From: Ruminococcus sp.
GTDB taxonomy: Bacteria > Bacillota > Clostridia > Oscillospirales > Ruminococcaceae
Direction: 5' to 3'
Length of the DNA stretch: 64,000 nt
Assembly: GCA_017542125.1 (NCBI GenBank)
Contig: JAFXXU010000031.1
Coordinates: 18,229-82,228 of the forward strand
The notes below the pieces were generated by a model. That model searched no databases, was not told where the DNA came from, and saw only the letters and a list, made by a program, of their open reading frames with translations. A program made the position numbers and the translations under genes. Positions 18,101-25,384 of the stretch are shown here, piece after piece (within the stretch, counting starts at the first letter, position 1; every line of letters starts with the position of its first letter).

Positions 18101-19249
18101 CTCACCGGTAGCCTTCATCTGGGTACCCAGTTCACGCTTTGCGTAAACAAACTTATCAAAGGGCCACTTGGGCAGCTTAACAACGATGTAGTCGATAGAG
18201 GGCTCAAAGCAGGCATAGGTCTTGCCGGTAACGGCATTGATGATCTCATCCAGCCTGTAACCGATAGCGATCTTGGTAGCCACCTTTGCGATAGGATAGC
18301 CCGTCGCCTTGGAGGCCAGCGCCGAAGAACGGGAAACTCTGGGGTTTACCTCGATAACGGCATATTCAAAGCTGTCGGGATTGAGTGCGAACTGGCAGTT
18401 GCAGCCGCCCTCTACCTCAAGAGCATCAACGATCCTGATAGCTGCGGTGCGGAGCATCTGGAACTCCTTATCCGCAAGGGTCACGCAGGGAGCCACAACG
18501 ATCGAGTCACCGGTATGTACGCCGACGGGGTCAACGTTCTCCATAGAGCAGATGGTGATAACGTTGCCTGCGGAGTCACGCATTACCTCAAACTCGATCT
18601 CCTTCCAGCCGGAGACGCACTTCTCAACGAGCACCTGAGTGATAGGCGAGAGATAGAGACCGTTTCTGGTGATCTCGCGGAGCTCTTCCTCATTATGAAC
18701 GATACCGCCGCCGGTACCGCCGAGAGTGAAAGCAGGACGGATGATAAGGGGATAGCCTACATCCTCCCTGTTGGCGAAGTCAACGGCATCCTCAACGGTA
18801 TTAACTACGATAGAGGGGATACAGGGCTGACCGATAGCCTCCATAGTCTCCTTGAACATAAGCCTGTCCTCGGCCTTGTCGATAGTAAGGGGCTTGGCGC
18901 CGAGGAGCTTAACGCCGTACTTATCAAGGAAGCCGGACTTTGCGAGCTGCATCGAAAGAGTAAGGCCTGTCTGACCGCCCAGGGTGGAAAGCACGCTGTC
19001 GGGGCGTTCCTTCTTGATAACTCTCTTGACTGTCTCGAGAGTAAGCGGCTCGATATAGATCTTATCAGCCATAGCCTTATCGGTCATTATGGTAGCGGGG
19101 TTGGAATTGATGAGGATGACCTCAAGCCCTTCCTCCTTTAAAGCGCGGCAAGCCTGAGTACCTGCATAGTCGAACTCGGCAGCCTGACCGATAACGATAG
19201 GACCGGAGCCGATGACGAGCACGCGCTTGATATCTTTATTCAAAGGCAT
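15194..19249 (-). CDS. carB: Carbamoyl-phosphate synthase large subunit fused to diaminopimelate epimerase (CarB-DapF)
   Basis: One uninterrupted 1351-residue frame joins two enzymes. Residues 1 to about 1060 are a full CarB: two ATP-grasp halves (about 1-400 and 555-935), the oligomerisation region between them, and a C-terminal MGS-like allosteric domain. It makes carbamoyl phosphate for arginine and pyrimidines using ammonia from CarA. Residues about 1072-1351 are a full DapF, converting LL- to meso-diaminopimelate for lysine and peptidoglycan. Both catalytic cysteines are present, in MCGNGIRC and WACGTGACA. An internal ATG at 16057 precedes DapF but has no clear ribosome site, so a fused product is most likely. 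It lies 12 bp after carA. Confidence 0.93.
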   Translation of the reverse strand: MPLNKDIKRVLVIGSGPIVIGQAAEFDYAGTQACRALKEEGLEVILINSNPATIMTDKAMADKIYIEPLTLETVKRVIKKERPDSVLSTLGGQTGLTLSMQLAKSGFLDKYGVKLLGAKPLTIDKAEDRLMFKETMEAIGQPCIPSIVVNTVEDAVDFANREDVGYPLIIRPAFTLGGTGGGIVHNEEELREITRNGLYLSPITQVLVEKCVSGWKEIEFEVMRDSAGNVITICSMENVDPVGVHTGDSIVVAPCVTLADKEFQMLRTAAIRIVDALEVEGGCNCQFALNPDSFEYAVIEVNPRVSRSSALASKATGYPIAKVATKIAIGYRLDEIINAVTGKTYACFEPSIDYIVVKLPKWPFDKFVYAKRELGTQMKATGEVMSIGTSFEQAMMKAVRGAEIGHDSLRSPKHEAMSDDEIRAKLHDCNDERLFVVYEALRRGVTPEEIFDITKIDKWFTYKLLNLIAMERELEKGNVSYETYHQAKKLGFPDKVIEKLSGEAVTKPLHAVYKMVDTCAAEFAAQTPYFYSTYDSEDEAEEFIKSVHTGNKTVIVFGSGPIRIGQGIEFDYASVHCVWALKERGFDVVIVNNNPETVSTDFDTADRLYFEPLTNEDVMNIIRIEKPYGVVVAFGGQTAIKLTKYLAAQGVNILGTPPDSIDAAEDRERFDELLELHKIKRPQGFTVMTTEEALEVANRIEYPVLMRPSYVLGGQNMIIAFNDADIKEYMAIILNQGIENPVLIDKYLMGPELEVDAICDGEDILIPGIMEHIERAGIHSGDSIAVYPAWNVSDKMIERIIDCSKKLAVSLNTKGLVNIQYLIYQDELYVIEVNPRSSRTIPYISKVTGVPMVDLATRAMLGEKLADMGFGTGLYPNSPYVAVKVPVFSFEKLIDVDNHLGPEMKSTGEVLAVASTLEESLYKGLTAAGYKLGNKGGVLITVRDTDKREIPQTAKAFYDLGFKIYATKGTAQVLSEHGVPCEAVAKIHEADENTLTLIESGKIAYVISTSSKGRIPTRDSVKIRRKTVERNIPCLTSIDTANAIASSIRSKFTEDNTEIVDINNMRTEKKRLDFTKMQGCGNDYIYFNCFDQKIDNPEGLALKLSDRHFGIGGDGVILIERSDVAAGKMRIFNLDGSEGKMCGNGIRCVAKFMRDNGLVDSDSFTIETLSGIMKIDLTRHYGEVNGAVVNMGKPVLDPKQIPVALEPNNNGAVVDRWVNIADEEYKITCVSMGNPHAVVFMNNIDGIDIEKLGPKFEFDSIFPERVNTEFIKVIDDRTLKMRVWERGSGETWACGTGACAATVAAVLNGYCKKDTDIIVKLKGGDLVVRYSDDAVYMSGDAVTVYSGSIIV

Positions 19250-19261
19250 ATTCTACACTCC

Positions 19262-20335
19262 TTACTTGTTTTGGTCTATCAAATCAACAAATCTGTCAAA
19301 CAAGAAACCGGGATCCTTGGGACCGCCGCAGGCCTCGGGGTGGAACTGTACCGAGAACGCCTTTTCACCTATGTACTTAACGCCCTCGCAGGTGCCGTCG
19401 TTGGTATTTACAAAGGAGACCTTTGCATAGTCGCCTATGGAGTCATTGACTACTGCGTAGCCGTGGTTCTGGCTGGTGATATATACCCTGCCAGTCTCGG
19501 TATCGGTAACAGGCTGGTTGGCGCCTCTGTGACCGTATTTGAGCTTCTGGGTCTTGGCGCCGTGGGCAAGAGCATAGAGCTGATGACCGAGGCAGATCGC
19601 AAAGGTGGGGATATCCATCTTGATGAGCTTCTTGAGCTCCTCGATGATCTCCTTATTCTCAGCCGGATCTCCGGGGCCGTTGGAGAGCATGATGCCGTCG
19701 GGAGCAAGCTCCGCCACACGTTCAGCTTTGGTATAAGCAGGAACGACCGTTACCTCGCAGCCTCTGTTAACGAGCTGCTTGGCAATGCTCCTCTTGGTGC
19801 CGAAGTCGAAGAGGACGATCTTCCTCTTAGTCTCACCATTTGCGGGTATCACATATTCCTTATCGCAGGTGGTATTCTTAACGGCGTCAACAATAGTATA
19901 GTTCTTCAGGTCATCGAAGCTGAAGCCCGCACCCTCGGAAACTATCTTGCCATTCATAACGCCCGATTCACGGACGATCTTAGTGAGCTGCCTGGTATCT
20001 ATGCCGCAGAGGCCTACGATATTGTTCTCTTTTAAAAAAGTGTCAAGATCACCCTCACAACGGAAGTTGCTGGGCTCCTGACACCATTCTCGAACAATAT
20101 AAGCCTTGACCTGCGGACGGTCTGATTGAAAATCAGACTTCATAATACCATAATTACCGATAAGAGGGAATGTTTGAACAACGATCTGCCCGTAATAGCT
20201 CGGATCGGTAAGTGTTTCAACATATCCCGTCATTGAGGTGGTAAAAACGATCTCGCCGACAGCCTCGCCGGAAGCGCCGAAGCTTTTGCCTTCAAAAATC
20301 GTGCCGTTTTCCAAAATCAAGTACGCTTTCTGCAC
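19262..20335 (-). CDS. carA: Carbamoyl-phosphate synthase small (glutaminase) subunit CarA
   Basis: CarA hydrolyses glutamine and passes ammonia to CarB. The 357-residue protein has the N-terminal CPSase small-chain domain (1 to about 130) and a class I glutamine amidotransferase domain (about 170-350) with the nucleophile Cys in ICLGHQ and the His/Glu pair in FHPEACGGP. The start is GTG 20335, seven nt after AGGAGG. It is the first gene of carAB; the short leader contains no PyrR site or T-box that I can see. Confidence 0.95.
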   Translation of the reverse strand: MQKAYLILENGTIFEGKSFGASGEAVGEIVFTTSMTGYVETLTDPSYYGQIVVQTFPLIGNYGIMKSDFQSDRPQVKAYIVREWCQEPSNFRCEGDLDTFLKENNIVGLCGIDTRQLTKIVRESGVMNGKIVSEGAGFSFDDLKNYTIVDAVKNTTCDKEYVIPANGETKRKIVLFDFGTKRSIAKQLVNRGCEVTVVPAYTKAERVAELAPDGIMLSNGPGDPAENKEIIEELKKLIKMDIPTFAICLGHQLYALAHGAKTQKLKYGHRGANQPVTDTETGRVYITSQNHGYAVVNDSIGDYAKVSFVNTNDGTCEGVKYIGEKAFSVQFHPEACGGPKDPGFLFDRFVDLIDQNK

Positions 20336-20371
20336 TTAAAACTCCTCCTTTGACTCAATTTTATCTTATAT

Positions 20372-20400
20372 ATTATATCACGACTGCGCTCGTTTGTAAA
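20372..20400 (-). promoter_or_regulatory. Promoter of carAB
   Basis: TTTACA (20400-20395), 17 bp, TATAAT (20377-20372) on the minus strand. Confidence 0.82.
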
Positions 20401-20480
20401 GTGGTAATTATGTTAATTTTCTTTAACAGCCACTACATCTTGTAAACTATATGCTTCATACCGCGCAGATACGCGAAAAG

Positions 20481-20509
20481 AAGCCTCCGCCCGATCGAGA
20501 CGGAGGCTT
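20481..20509 (-). terminator. Terminator of the acidic-linker lipoprotein gene
   Basis: AAGCCTCCG (20481-20489) pairs with CGGAGGCTT (20501-20509); TTCTTTTC follows on the minus strand. Confidence 0.82.
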
Positions 20510-20531
20510 CCTTCTATATATGATATATATA

Positions 20532-21344
20532 TCACACGAGCGCCGCTCGATCGGCAGGGTCACCGAGATCGGGCTCGAGGGTGTCGGGGAACAAAGCTGT
20601 CAGTGCCTCATAGACGGCCTCCCCGCTCTCACTGTCCTTCATTGCTATCATCAGGTTCAGACCGCCATCATATCTGACACTGACGTCGCATCTGTTTCCG
20701 TTGTTGAAACCTGTGAAGGCTTTGAAATAATCCTTATCCTCATCGCAGCTTATACTGAAGCCCTCTTCTCCCTCTTCGAGGCTCAGGATATATGCAATAG
20801 GGAGTTCATCAGACAGAGCAAAAGCAGCGTTTATGACGACGACCCTGCCGTCCTCCACCGCAAATGCCTGCATCTTGCCCGTAAACATCTGTATACGGGC
20901 GCTCTCGCTCCAGCTTCCGCCGCCGTTAACTGTGTAGTAGCAATCAAAGTAAACATTTCCCGCACCGCCGCCGTTGGGTATGACGCAGAAGGCTCTGCCG
21001 TCACCGGTAACATTTCCAAAGCCTGCATCGAGGCGCTCGCCGAATGTGACCTCACCGTTCGGGGTCTCAAACTCATAGCTCCTGTCAACGGTAGCGAGGA
21101 GCTCCTCATAGGTCTCCGGATCCTCAGGCTCCGGGAGCTCGGTCTCGGTAACAGTTTCGGTCTCCTCCGAAGATACTGCCTCGGTGACGGTCTCAGTCTC
21201 GGGTTCGGCAGCGGCCTCCGTGACCGTATCGGAAACGGGTGCAGAGGTCACGGTGTTTACGGGATCGGCTTTCGAACTGCCGGCACTGCCGCAGGAGCAG
21301 AGCATCAGTGCAGCTGCAAGAGCCGCAGTATATCTTTTAAGCAT
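20532..21344 (-). CDS. Lipoprotein of unknown function with Thr/Glu-rich linker
   Basis: This 270-residue lipoprotein has its lipobox in LMLCSCG. ATG 21344 was chosen because AAGGAG stands 7 nt upstream, giving a standard lipoprotein leader; an in-frame ATG six codons earlier overlaps the ribosome site. Residues about 30-85 are a low-complexity linker of TVTEA/TETVTE units. The globular remainder (about 90-265) has no domain I recognise. Its linker resembles that of the DUF4430 protein at the window start. Monocistronic. Confidence 0.78.
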   Translation of the reverse strand: MLKRYTAALAAALMLCSCGSAGSSKADPVNTVTSAPVSDTVTEAAAEPETETVTEAVSSEETETVTETELPEPEDPETYEELLATVDRSYEFETPNGEVTFGERLDAGFGNVTGDGRAFCVIPNGGGAGNVYFDCYYTVNGGGSWSESARIQMFTGKMQAFAVEDGRVVVINAAFALSDELPIAYILSLEEGEEGFSISCDEDKDYFKAFTGFNNGNRCDVSVRYDGGLNLMIAMKDSESGEAVYEALTALFPDTLEPDLGDPADRAALV

Positions 21345-21384
21345 AGTATTCTCCTTGATCATTCATTTCTCCCCTGATGCTTAA

Positions 21385-21413
21385 ATTGTATCACGGCAGG
21401 AACGCAAAATCAA
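21385..21413 (-). promoter_or_regulatory. Promoter of the acidic-linker lipoprotein gene
   Basis: TTGATT (21413-21408), 17 bp, TACAAT (21390-21385) on the minus strand. Confidence 0.72.
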
Positions 21414-21479
21414 TATATAAATAATGACAATATCCGATGCAGGATTACACTTCAATTACAAATATTTCCGAAATAAACA

Positions 21480-21516
21480 AAGCCGAAGCTTTTCGGCAGC
21501 TGCGGAAAGCTTCGGC
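21480..21516 (-). terminator. Terminator of the NhaC-family gene
   Basis: A long GC-rich inverted repeat (GCCGAAGCTTT against AAAGCTTCGGC, extended inward) lies after the stop codon; TTTGTTTATTT follows on the minus strand. Confidence 0.82.
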
Positions 21517-21547
21517 GTAACCGTTATGTAAGCATTATGCTCCGGAA

Positions 21548-23065
21548 CTAGATCACGGAGTCCTTCTTTTCGTCATCCGCGGATGAGTCTTTTGAATTCC
21601 TGAAAGCATAGTTCAGGATGCCGACAGTGAGCAGAGTTACGGCAACTCCTATTACAAGGCAGATGATCCAGTTCTTGACAAATCCCGCGACGATATACAT
21701 AATGAATGAGATCAGCGCTACTGTTACGGCATAGGGCAGCTGTGTCGCAACGTGTTCGACGTGGACGCATTTGGCTCCTGCCGAAGCCATAATGGTGGTA
21801 TCGGAGATAGGCGAGCAATGGTCGCCGCATACCGAACCGGCCATGCAGGCGGAGATAGCTATTATCATCATAGTCCTGTCGGTGCCTGCAAAGACATCTA
21901 CCACTATCGGGATAAGGATGCCGAAGGTGCCCCAGGAGGTGCCTGTGGCGAATGAGAGCATAGCCGCTATAATAAAGATTATCGCCGGCAGGAAGGAAGC
22001 AAAGCCGTCAGCGCTGCCCTTAACAAGATCGGCAACATACTCGGCGGCGCCTAGGCTGTCGGTCATAGCCTTGAGGGTCCAGGCGAAGGTGAGTATCAGG
22101 ATGGCAGGCACCATGGCCTTGAAGCCCTCGGGGAGGCAGGCCATAGCAGACTTAAAGCTGATCACTCTGCGGCAGAGGTAGAAGATAACGGTAACTATCA
22201 GCGCAGCCATAGAGCCGATGACCAGTCCCTTTGAAGCATCGCAGTCAGCGAAGGCATCAATGAAATTCACGCCGTCAAAGAAGCCGCCTGTATAGATCAT
22301 CCCGACAATGCAGGAGCCTATAAGCACAACGATCGGGAACACAAGGTCTATGACCTTGCCCTTGGTATTGCGCTCTTCACCCTTGACAGCCAGCTCGTTA
22401 GCCTTCATAGCCATAACTTCGTACTTCTTCATCGGGCCGTAATCCACCTTGAGCAGCACAACAGCAAGCATAAACACGATGGTCAGGAGAGCGTAATAGT
22501 TGTATGGTATAGCACGGACAAACAGCGAAAAGCCATCCTCGTCCTTTACAAAGCCGGTTACTGCGGCAGCCCAGGAGGAAACGGGAGCGATTATACATAC
22601 AGGTGCAGCTGTGGCGTCGATGAGGTACGCAAGCTTCTCCCTGGAGACATTATGTCTTGAAGCAACGGGAGACATAACGCTGCCCACGGTAAGGCAGTTG
22701 AAATAATCGTCAATGAAGATCAGCATCCCGAGTGCGATGGTGGCAAGCTGTGCCCCGGCTCGGGTCTTGATATGCTTCTGAGCCCATTCTCCGAAGGCTG
22801 CCGAGCCGCCCGCCTTGTTCATCAGCGCCACGATAGTACCGAGAATAACGAGGAAAATGATTATCCCCACATTACCGGCGCTGGTGAGAGAAGCGGTAAA
22901 GCCGTCGTCGATGATATGGTTCATTGCTTTGACGGGGTTGAAATCCGCAAAGAACAGACCGCCCATTACAATGCCGATAAAGAGAGAGCTGTAGACCTCC
23001 TTGGTCAGCAGGGCGAGTAGGATAGCGATTATAGGCGGGACAAGTGCCCAGAAGGTACCTATCAT
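21548..23065 (-). CDS. NhaC-family Na+/H+ antiporter
   Basis: This 505-residue membrane protein has about 11-12 hydrophobic segments. It has features of the NhaC superfamily: FIDDYFNCLTVGSVM (about 124-138), FATGTSWGTFGILIPI (about 364-379) and SVCGDHCSPISDTTIM (about 406-421). Members exchange Na+ for H+ or, in some cases, transport amino or dicarboxylic acids, so the substrate is not certain. ATG 23065 is used; the upstream extension overlaps the leader hairpin. A sodium role fits the Na+-type ATP synthase at 47-54 kb. Confidence 0.88.
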   Translation of the reverse strand: MIGTFWALVPPIIAILLALLTKEVYSSLFIGIVMGGLFFADFNPVKAMNHIIDDGFTASLTSAGNVGIIIFLVILGTIVALMNKAGGSAAFGEWAQKHIKTRAGAQLATIALGMLIFIDDYFNCLTVGSVMSPVASRHNVSREKLAYLIDATAAPVCIIAPVSSWAAAVTGFVKDEDGFSLFVRAIPYNYYALLTIVFMLAVVLLKVDYGPMKKYEVMAMKANELAVKGEERNTKGKVIDLVFPIVVLIGSCIVGMIYTGGFFDGVNFIDAFADCDASKGLVIGSMAALIVTVIFYLCRRVISFKSAMACLPEGFKAMVPAILILTFAWTLKAMTDSLGAAEYVADLVKGSADGFASFLPAIIFIIAAMLSFATGTSWGTFGILIPIVVDVFAGTDRTMMIIAISACMAGSVCGDHCSPISDTTIMASAGAKCVHVEHVATQLPYAVTVALISFIMYIVAGFVKNWIICLVIGVAVTLLTVGILNYAFRNSKDSSADDEKKDSVI

Positions 23066-23096
23066 AACAACACATCCTTTTTGTATGTAATAAAAC

Positions 23097-23118
23097 AGGT
23101 GATCGCAAAGGATCACCT
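23097..23118 (-). terminator. Terminator of the apbE operon, overlapping the NhaC transcription start
   Basis: AGGTGATC (23118-23111) pairs with GATCACCT (23104-23097); GTTTTATT follows on the minus strand. The predicted transcription start of the NhaC gene falls within the stem. Confidence 0.7.
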
Positions 23119-23120
23119 AT

Positions 23121-23149
23121 ATATTAACAAATTCTGACGAAAATGTCAA
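23121..23149 (-). promoter_or_regulatory. Promoter of the NhaC-family gene
   Basis: TTGACA (23149-23144), 17 bp, TAATAT (23126-23121) on the minus strand. Confidence 0.72.
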
Positions 23150-23233
23150 TGAGGTCGGAGAATTCATACTTAATACTGTAATACCAGACAAAGTGCAAAG
23201 TTCTGCCACGGATAAAATGACGGAGCAGGCATC

Positions 23234-23731
23234 TCATTTGAACCTGCCGCCAAGCGCCCTGACACTGTACTGAGCGCAGAGCCCAGTAAACAGCCCCGCA
23301 GCACACCCGGTGAGCATAAGAAACGGCAGATACACCAGTACAGAAGCTGTCCCCATGACCAGCATCGCAGCCGCCGTCTGACCCAAATTATGGAGGACTG
23401 CACCGAGAACACTGCATACCCAGATATGCTGCTTGTCTATCACTCTGCATAGCAGCAGCATACCGGCAAGGCAGAGGAAGCCTCCGCTGAGGCTCATTAT
23501 CAGAGATATGGGGCTGCCGGCTATAAGAGTCCCCAGCAGGATGCGGGCGGTAAGTATCATTGCCGATTCTGCTGGCCTGAGGGTATAGACAGCAAATACC
23601 GTTACTATGTTCGCAAGCCCCAGCTTTGCTCCGGGAATGGGAAACAGCGGCGGTATCTGCAGCTCTATAACAAAGATTATCAGAGCCATAGCCGTCAGCA
23701 GGGACATATAGGTGAGCTTTTTTGTGTTCAT
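23234..23731 (-). CDS. Gx transporter family protein (heptaprenyl diphosphate synthase component I-like)
   Basis: This 165-residue membrane protein has five to six hydrophobic segments and the family's PIPGAKLGLANIVTV block (about 31-45). It resembles ECF-type S components and is often labelled heptaprenyl diphosphate synthase subunit I, although the transport-like fold makes that name doubtful. It is the third gene of apbE-NusG_II-Gx, only 4 bp after the NusG_II gene. This trio recurs in Clostridia and is associated with flavin-dependent extracytoplasmic electron transfer; the role is inferred. Confidence 0.85.
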   Translation of the reverse strand: MNTKKLTYMSLLTAMALIIFVIELQIPPLFPIPGAKLGLANIVTVFAVYTLRPAESAMILTARILLGTLIAGSPISLIMSLSGGFLCLAGMLLLCRVIDKQHIWVCSVLGAVLHNLGQTAAAMLVMGTASVLVYLPFLMLTGCAAGLFTGLCAQYSVRALGGRFK

Positions 23732-23735
23732 AGGC

Positions 23736-24107
23736 TCACCTCGCTACGCCGTCGAGCTGACTGTCGGCGGGCTCGATGACAAGTCTGTTTGGGAGGCAGA
23801 TGATGGGCAGCAGAGAGCCTTCCTCGCCCCAGCCCTGACTTATACAGTAATGGTCGGGGCAATCGGCATAGGTAACTCTGATCCTGCCGCTTTTGATAGT
23901 GATGATGTTCTTCCTGCCCTCATATTCGACGGTAATCTCCCGGTCGGGCTCCTTGCTGAGGTCGATGGTATATAGCACCTTGCCATCGCTGATGATATTG
24001 ACGGTGCTGCCGCTGTCCCAGAAGCGGAGAGTCAGGTACGACCAAACCGCCGAGCCAATAATAACAAGCAAAGCAACAGCCACCCAGAATTTCTGTGAGC
24101 GTATCAT
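23736..24107 (-). CDS. NusG domain II-like membrane-anchored protein
   Basis: This 123-residue protein has one N-terminal hydrophobic segment (about 9-28) and a NusG_II beta domain (about 35-115) ending in the family's CPDHYCISQGW...LPIICLPNRLVIE pattern with three conserved cysteines. It has no NGN domain, so it is not a transcription factor. Its ATG overlaps the apbE stop (ATGA), and Gx follows by 4 bp. Members accompany ApbE and redox membrane systems; biochemical role unknown. Confidence 0.86.
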   Translation of the reverse strand: MIRSQKFWVAVALLVIIGSAVWSYLTLRFWDSGSTVNIISDGKVLYTIDLSKEPDREITVEYEGRKNIITIKSGRIRVTYADCPDHYCISQGWGEEGSLLPIICLPNRLVIEPADSQLDGVAR

Positions 24108-25108
24108 TTCACCACACTCACTTTCTCACCGAAGCCGGGCTCAAAGGTTATAAGCCCTGATACTCCCTCTGACATAATGACCTCGCCGCTGTCGGTAACA
24201 AGGATATAGTCAAAATCATGTCTGGAGCGGTAAAGCTGCTCTGCGCCCTTGGCACCGAGGACGAACAGCGAGGTGGAAAGAGCATCGCAAAGCCTGCCGT
24301 CGCTGCCTATGACGGTAGCGGAGGCAATACCGCTCTCGGCGGGTCTGCCTGTATTGGGGTCGATGATATGGTGATAGGTCTTGCCATCCTGCTCAAAGAA
24401 ACGCTCATAGGCGCCGGAGGTGACGATGTTGGTCTCCCCTACATCAAGGGTGGCATAGATACCCTCGGAGAATGGATCTCGGAGGCCGATCTTCCACTTT
24501 GAGCCGTCAGGCTTGGTCCCGAGTGTGCGGATGTTGCCACCAAGATCAAGCACCGCGGAGGTGACGCCGCATTCCTTCATCAGATCAGCGCAGATATCCC
24601 CTGCTCTGCCCTTTGCCACGGCTCCCAGGTCGAGCTTTGATCCGGTGGGGAGGGTGATCTCGCTGCCGCTGACCGTGATCTTATCAGAGCCCACAACTTC
24701 CAGCAGCTCGTTGAGTCTTTCCTCCGAGGGGACACTGTGTTCCCCGGTGGTGAAGCCCCAGGCCTCGACTATGGGGTAAACGGTGATATCGAAAGCCCCG
24801 CCTGTCTGTGAGGACATCTCCTTGGCAAAAGAGATCAGTGAGGCGGTCTCATCGCTGACGGACACAGGCTTGCCCTCGGAGCTGTTGACCGCAAATATCT
24901 CGCTGCCGCTTTCGGTGGCAGACCAGAGCTTATCCAGCTCGTTCAGCTTTTCGGAGGCTTTCTTTATGCCCTCCTCGGCGGAGGAGCCGTAGGCGGTGAG
25001 GGACATATATGTATCCATAGCGAATACGGAGCCCTGATGCTTTTCACTGCTCCCGCAGGAACAAAGCATCATCGCCGCTGCAGCGCATACCGCAAGCCTT
25101 TTGAACAA
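24104..25108 (-). CDS. apbE: FAD:protein FMN transferase ApbE (lipoprotein)
   Basis: ApbE covalently attaches FMN to a Thr of extracytoplasmic redox proteins. The protein has a lipobox (LCSCGSS), the MDTYM block just after the mature start, DLGAVAKGRAGD (about residues 165-176) and TSGAYERFF (about 235-243), all family signatures. The start is uncertain. ATG codons at 25129 and 25126 coincide with the predicted transcription start. TTG 25108 has GAGGGG 8 nt upstream and gives a standard lipoprotein leader, so it is preferred. Flavinylation targets are not in the window. Confidence 0.9.
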   Translation of the reverse strand: MFKRLAVCAAAAMMLCSCGSSEKHQGSVFAMDTYMSLTAYGSSAEEGIKKASEKLNELDKLWSATESGSEIFAVNSSEGKPVSVSDETASLISFAKEMSSQTGGAFDITVYPIVEAWGFTTGEHSVPSEERLNELLEVVGSDKITVSGSEITLPTGSKLDLGAVAKGRAGDICADLMKECGVTSAVLDLGGNIRTLGTKPDGSKWKIGLRDPFSEGIYATLDVGETNIVTSGAYERFFEQDGKTYHHIIDPNTGRPAESGIASATVIGSDGRLCDALSTSLFVLGAKGAEQLYRSRHDFDYILVTDSGEVIMSEGVSGLITFEPGFGEKVSVVK

Positions 25109-25136
25109 TGACCTCACCCCTCTCATCATCTATACA

Positions 25137-25165
25137 ATTATAGCATATCCCGCCGGAAATGTCAA
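25137..25165 (-). promoter_or_regulatory. Promoter of the apbE operon
   Basis: TTGACA (25165-25160), 17 bp, TATAAT (25142-25137) on the minus strand; the -35 overlaps the T-tract of the upstream hairpin. Confidence 0.87.
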
Positions 25166-25189
25166 AAGCCGACTCAACGAGCCGGCTTT
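25165..25189 (-). terminator. Hairpin terminator after the DUF3789 gene
   Basis: AAAGCCG (25165-25171) pairs with CGGCTTT (25183-25189), with a CTC/GAG inner stem. The DUF3789 stop codon lies inside it; TTTT follows on the minus strand and on the plus strand. Confidence 0.68.
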
Positions 25190-25332
25190 TTGTTTGTTTC
25201 ATCGGTATCAAAGGGACGGTCAGACCCGCCGCCTTCAAGATACCTGTCAGCGCGGGAAGCAGCAGTGCACAGGCAAACCGTCGTGACTCCGACAGTACCG
25301 CCCAGCAGAGCTCCCACAAAAAAACCTATCAT
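25174..25332 (-). CDS. DUF3789-family small membrane protein
   Basis: This 52-residue protein is too short for usual gene finders. ATG 25332 follows GGAGTGG. The sequence has one N-terminal hydrophobic Gly-rich helix with the family pattern MIGFFVGALLGGTVGV, then TTVCLCTAASRADRY, and a short charged tail. DUF3789 proteins are common single-helix membrane proteins of Firmicutes with no known role. It lies 52 bp after the CheX-like gene and directly before the apbE promoter. Confidence 0.78.
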   Translation of the reverse strand: MIGFFVGALLGGTVGVTTVCLCTAASRADRYLEGGGSDRPFDTDETNKKPAR

Positions 25333-25384
25333 AGCTATCCACTCCGTTCGGAAACAGTATTCCCGAAACGAAGCGGATAATACA

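Noticed and set aside
16913-19141. A 742-codon open frame on the plus strand opposite carB.
   Set aside because: It lies wholly antisense to a clearly conserved enzyme, has no ribosome site and no recognisable domain. It reflects codon bias of the opposite strand.
25044-25319. A 91-codon minus-strand frame across the DUF3789 gene and the apbE start.
   Set aside because: It runs through a terminator and a promoter; the shorter DUF3789 frame has a ribosome site and a family-like sequence.
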